Source of the DNA: Treponema sp.
Lineage (GTDB): Bacteria > Spirochaetota > Spirochaetia > Treponematales > Treponemataceae
Reading direction: 5' to 3'
NCBI GenBank assembly: GCA_016290335.1
Contig: JAEETM010000027.1
Location: 1 to 44,010, forward strand
Length of the DNA: 44,010 nt
Shown: positions 42,875 to 44,010 of the stretch, in pieces
Layout of the letters: each line of letters begins with the position of its first letter
How positions within the stretch are numbered: the stretch's first letter is position 1
The notes under the pieces: model-generated
Seen by the model: the letters and a program-made list of their open reading frames with translations, nothing else
Told to the model about the DNA's origin: nothing
The model's database searches: none
Translations under genes and position numbers: made by a program

Positions 42875-44010
42875 TTATTTTACAAATGCCTTTAATGCTT
42901 CAATTAATACATCATTGTCTTCCTTGTTGCGGATTGCAAGACGGATGTATTTTGGTTCATCAAAGCATTTTTTGCCGGTCAAATCTTTTATAAAGATGTT
43001 GCATTTTTCTATAAGCTTTAAGGCAAGCTCATCTGAACTGTTTTTACCGCCAAGCTTACAGAGAACAAAGTTGGCCTGACTTGGATAAACCTTAAGATTT
43101 TTTATCTTGGAAAGCTCTTTTATAAAACGTGCTCGTTCTTCTGCAATTGAATCGCAGGCAGCTGCATAAGTCTTATTGTATTTTTCATAAATCTGAAGGT
43201 AGTATTCTGCAAAAGAGTTTATGTTCCAGATTGAGTTCTGCTTTTTGATAAAGCTGATAAGCTCAACGTCGGAGCCTGCAAGAATACCAAGTCTTAAGCC
43301 GGGAACACCGTAACTCTTGCTTATAGATTTTATGATTATAAGGTTTGGATTTTCGTTAATAATATCCTGATTCAAAAGAGTATAACGGATTTCCTTATCT
43401 GCAAAATCAATAAAGGATTCATCAAAAATAAGCTTTACATTCAATGCTTTCAAATCCTTTAAAAGCTTTAAAACTGATTTTTTATCAAGGAAATTGCCCG
43501 AAGGATTATCAGGATTTATAAGAAGAACTGTATTAACGTTTTCTTTCTTTACGGCTGCAAGAATATCATCTGCTGTATATGTAAACTTCTTTTTTGAAGT
43601 ATCTAACTGTACAAGCTCGCATTTTTTGAATCGTGCAGGATATTCATTAAATGTAGGATATGGAACAAGAACTTTTCCTTCAAGGCTTTCGCAAAGGGAA
43701 GAAATAAGCTCTGCAGCACCGTTTCCAACAACAATGTTTTCCGGCAGCAAGTTAAAAATCTTTCCTGCAAGAAGACTCATCTGTGCAGCCCCGCTAGGAT
43801 ACTGTGTAAGAAGAGTTTTAAAGCTTACCTGTAATTCGTCAACCATTTTCTGAGGAGGAAAATACGGATTTACAAGATAGCAGTAATCCTTAAGCTGAGG
43901 GAAGCGCCAGTAACCGCCGTAATTTTTCTGTAACTGCTTGAGTTTTGTTTTACCTTTTGCAAAGCGTGTCTCTGCAATAGCAAGATCAGCAGGGTCATCA
44001 ATTTCGTACC
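42875..44010 (-). CDS. Nucleotidyltransferase-PLP enzyme fusion (5' end outside window)
   Basis: The frame stays open from the ATG at 43846 to the window edge, and the extra 54 residues are clearly coding. They read YEIDDPADLAIAETRF, the typical end of a LicC/MobA-like sugar- or choline-phosphate nucleotidyltransferase, then YGGYWRFPQL and LVNPYFPPQKMV, the usual start of a CobD/HisC-type enzyme. The PLP domain has INPDNPSGN, FDESFIDF and SISKSYGVPGLRLG, whose Lys (codon 43318-43316) binds PLP. DESFIDF is closer to CobD-like decarboxylases than to HisC. Likely products are a CDP- or NDP-activated amino-alcohol for glycan decoration, inferred from domains and neighbours. Confidence 0.85.
   Translation of the reverse strand, partial: YEIDDPADLAIAETRFAKGKTKLKQLQKNYGGYWRFPQLKDYCYLVNPYFPPQKMVDELQVSFKTLLTQYPSGAAQMSLLAGKIFNLLPENIVVGNGAAELISSLCESLEGKVLVPYPTFNEYPARFKKCELVQLDTSKKKFTYTADDILAAVKKENVNTVLLINPDNPSGNFLDKKSVLKLLKDLKALNVKLIFDESFIDFADKEIRYTLLNQDIINENPNLIIIKSISKSYGVPGLRLGILAGSDVELISFIKKQNSIWNINSFAEYYLQIYEKYNKTYAAACDSIAEERARFIKELSKIKNLKVYPSQANFVLCKLGGKNSSDELALKLIEKCNIFIKDLTGKKCFDEPKYIRLAIRNKEDNDVLIEALKAFVK

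Noticed and set aside
42875..43846. Annotation of the right-edge gene as a complete histidinol-phosphate aminotransferase starting at 43846
   Set aside because: The frame is open and clearly coding upstream of that ATG, with a nucleotidyltransferase-like end, and the PLP motifs are nearer to CobD-like decarboxylases.

Overview
The window is AT-rich, densely packed DNA from a spirochaete, most probably a Treponema. The evidence is the gene order flbD-motA-motB-fliL-fliM-fliY-fliO-fliP-fliQ-fliR-flhB-flhA-flhF-flhG-X-fliA-fapA, a V-type (not F-type) ATPase operon containing a DUF2764 gene, and many beta-barrel outer-membrane proteins without LPS core genes. Species cannot be fixed from sequence alone. 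No tRNA, rRNA, CRISPR array, insertion sequence or phage gene was seen, and no gene-free stretch exceeds about 220 bases.

Region by region. (1) 1-2983, plus strand: the end of a repeat-containing surface-type protein, then a signal peptidase I whose catalytic Lys position reads Arg, and the radical-SAM protein HemW. (2) 3016-5129, minus strand: an OmpR-type response regulator and its histidine kinase, divergent from the flagellar operon. (3) 5345-22732, plus strand: one long motility/flagellar operon holding stator, switch, type III export gate, FlhF/FlhG placement proteins, sigma-28, FapA, and three poorly characterised proteins, the last resembling SwrB/DUF2802-type proteins. (4) 22795-23856: galactose mutarotase. 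(5) 24048-31320: V-ATPase operon E-DUF2764-A-B-D-I-K, with a predicted promoter whose start point falls on a 14-bp dyad, and a run of hairpins at the end. (6) 31523-33778: ispG and a secreted TPR protein. (7) 33775-44010: an envelope/glycan region with a POTRA-like beta-barrel, a WbaP-type initiating sugar-phosphate transferase, two GT4 glycosyltransferases, two outer-membrane proteins with Wzi-like features, and at the right edge a cut-off gene that fuses the end of a nucleotidyltransferase to a HisC/CobD-like PLP enzyme.

How the genes work together. Regions 2-3 build and place periplasmic flagella and probably regulate them. Region 5 is an ion-motive rotary ATPase whose proteolipid keeps the side-chain ligands known for Na+ binding. 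Region 7 looks like a surface-glycan assembly and display module, possibly supplying a CDP-activated amino-alcohol decoration; this is the best candidate for an undescribed system here, and it is inference from domains and neighbourhood.

The most notable local signals are the signal peptidase Lys-to-Arg change, an Asn where FlhA normally has a functionally important Asp, a 30% Met linker in FliY, two REP-like palindromes with compensatory base changes, the V-ATPase dyad, and several genes in the right half whose -10 box lies so close to the start codon that the transcripts would be leaderless.
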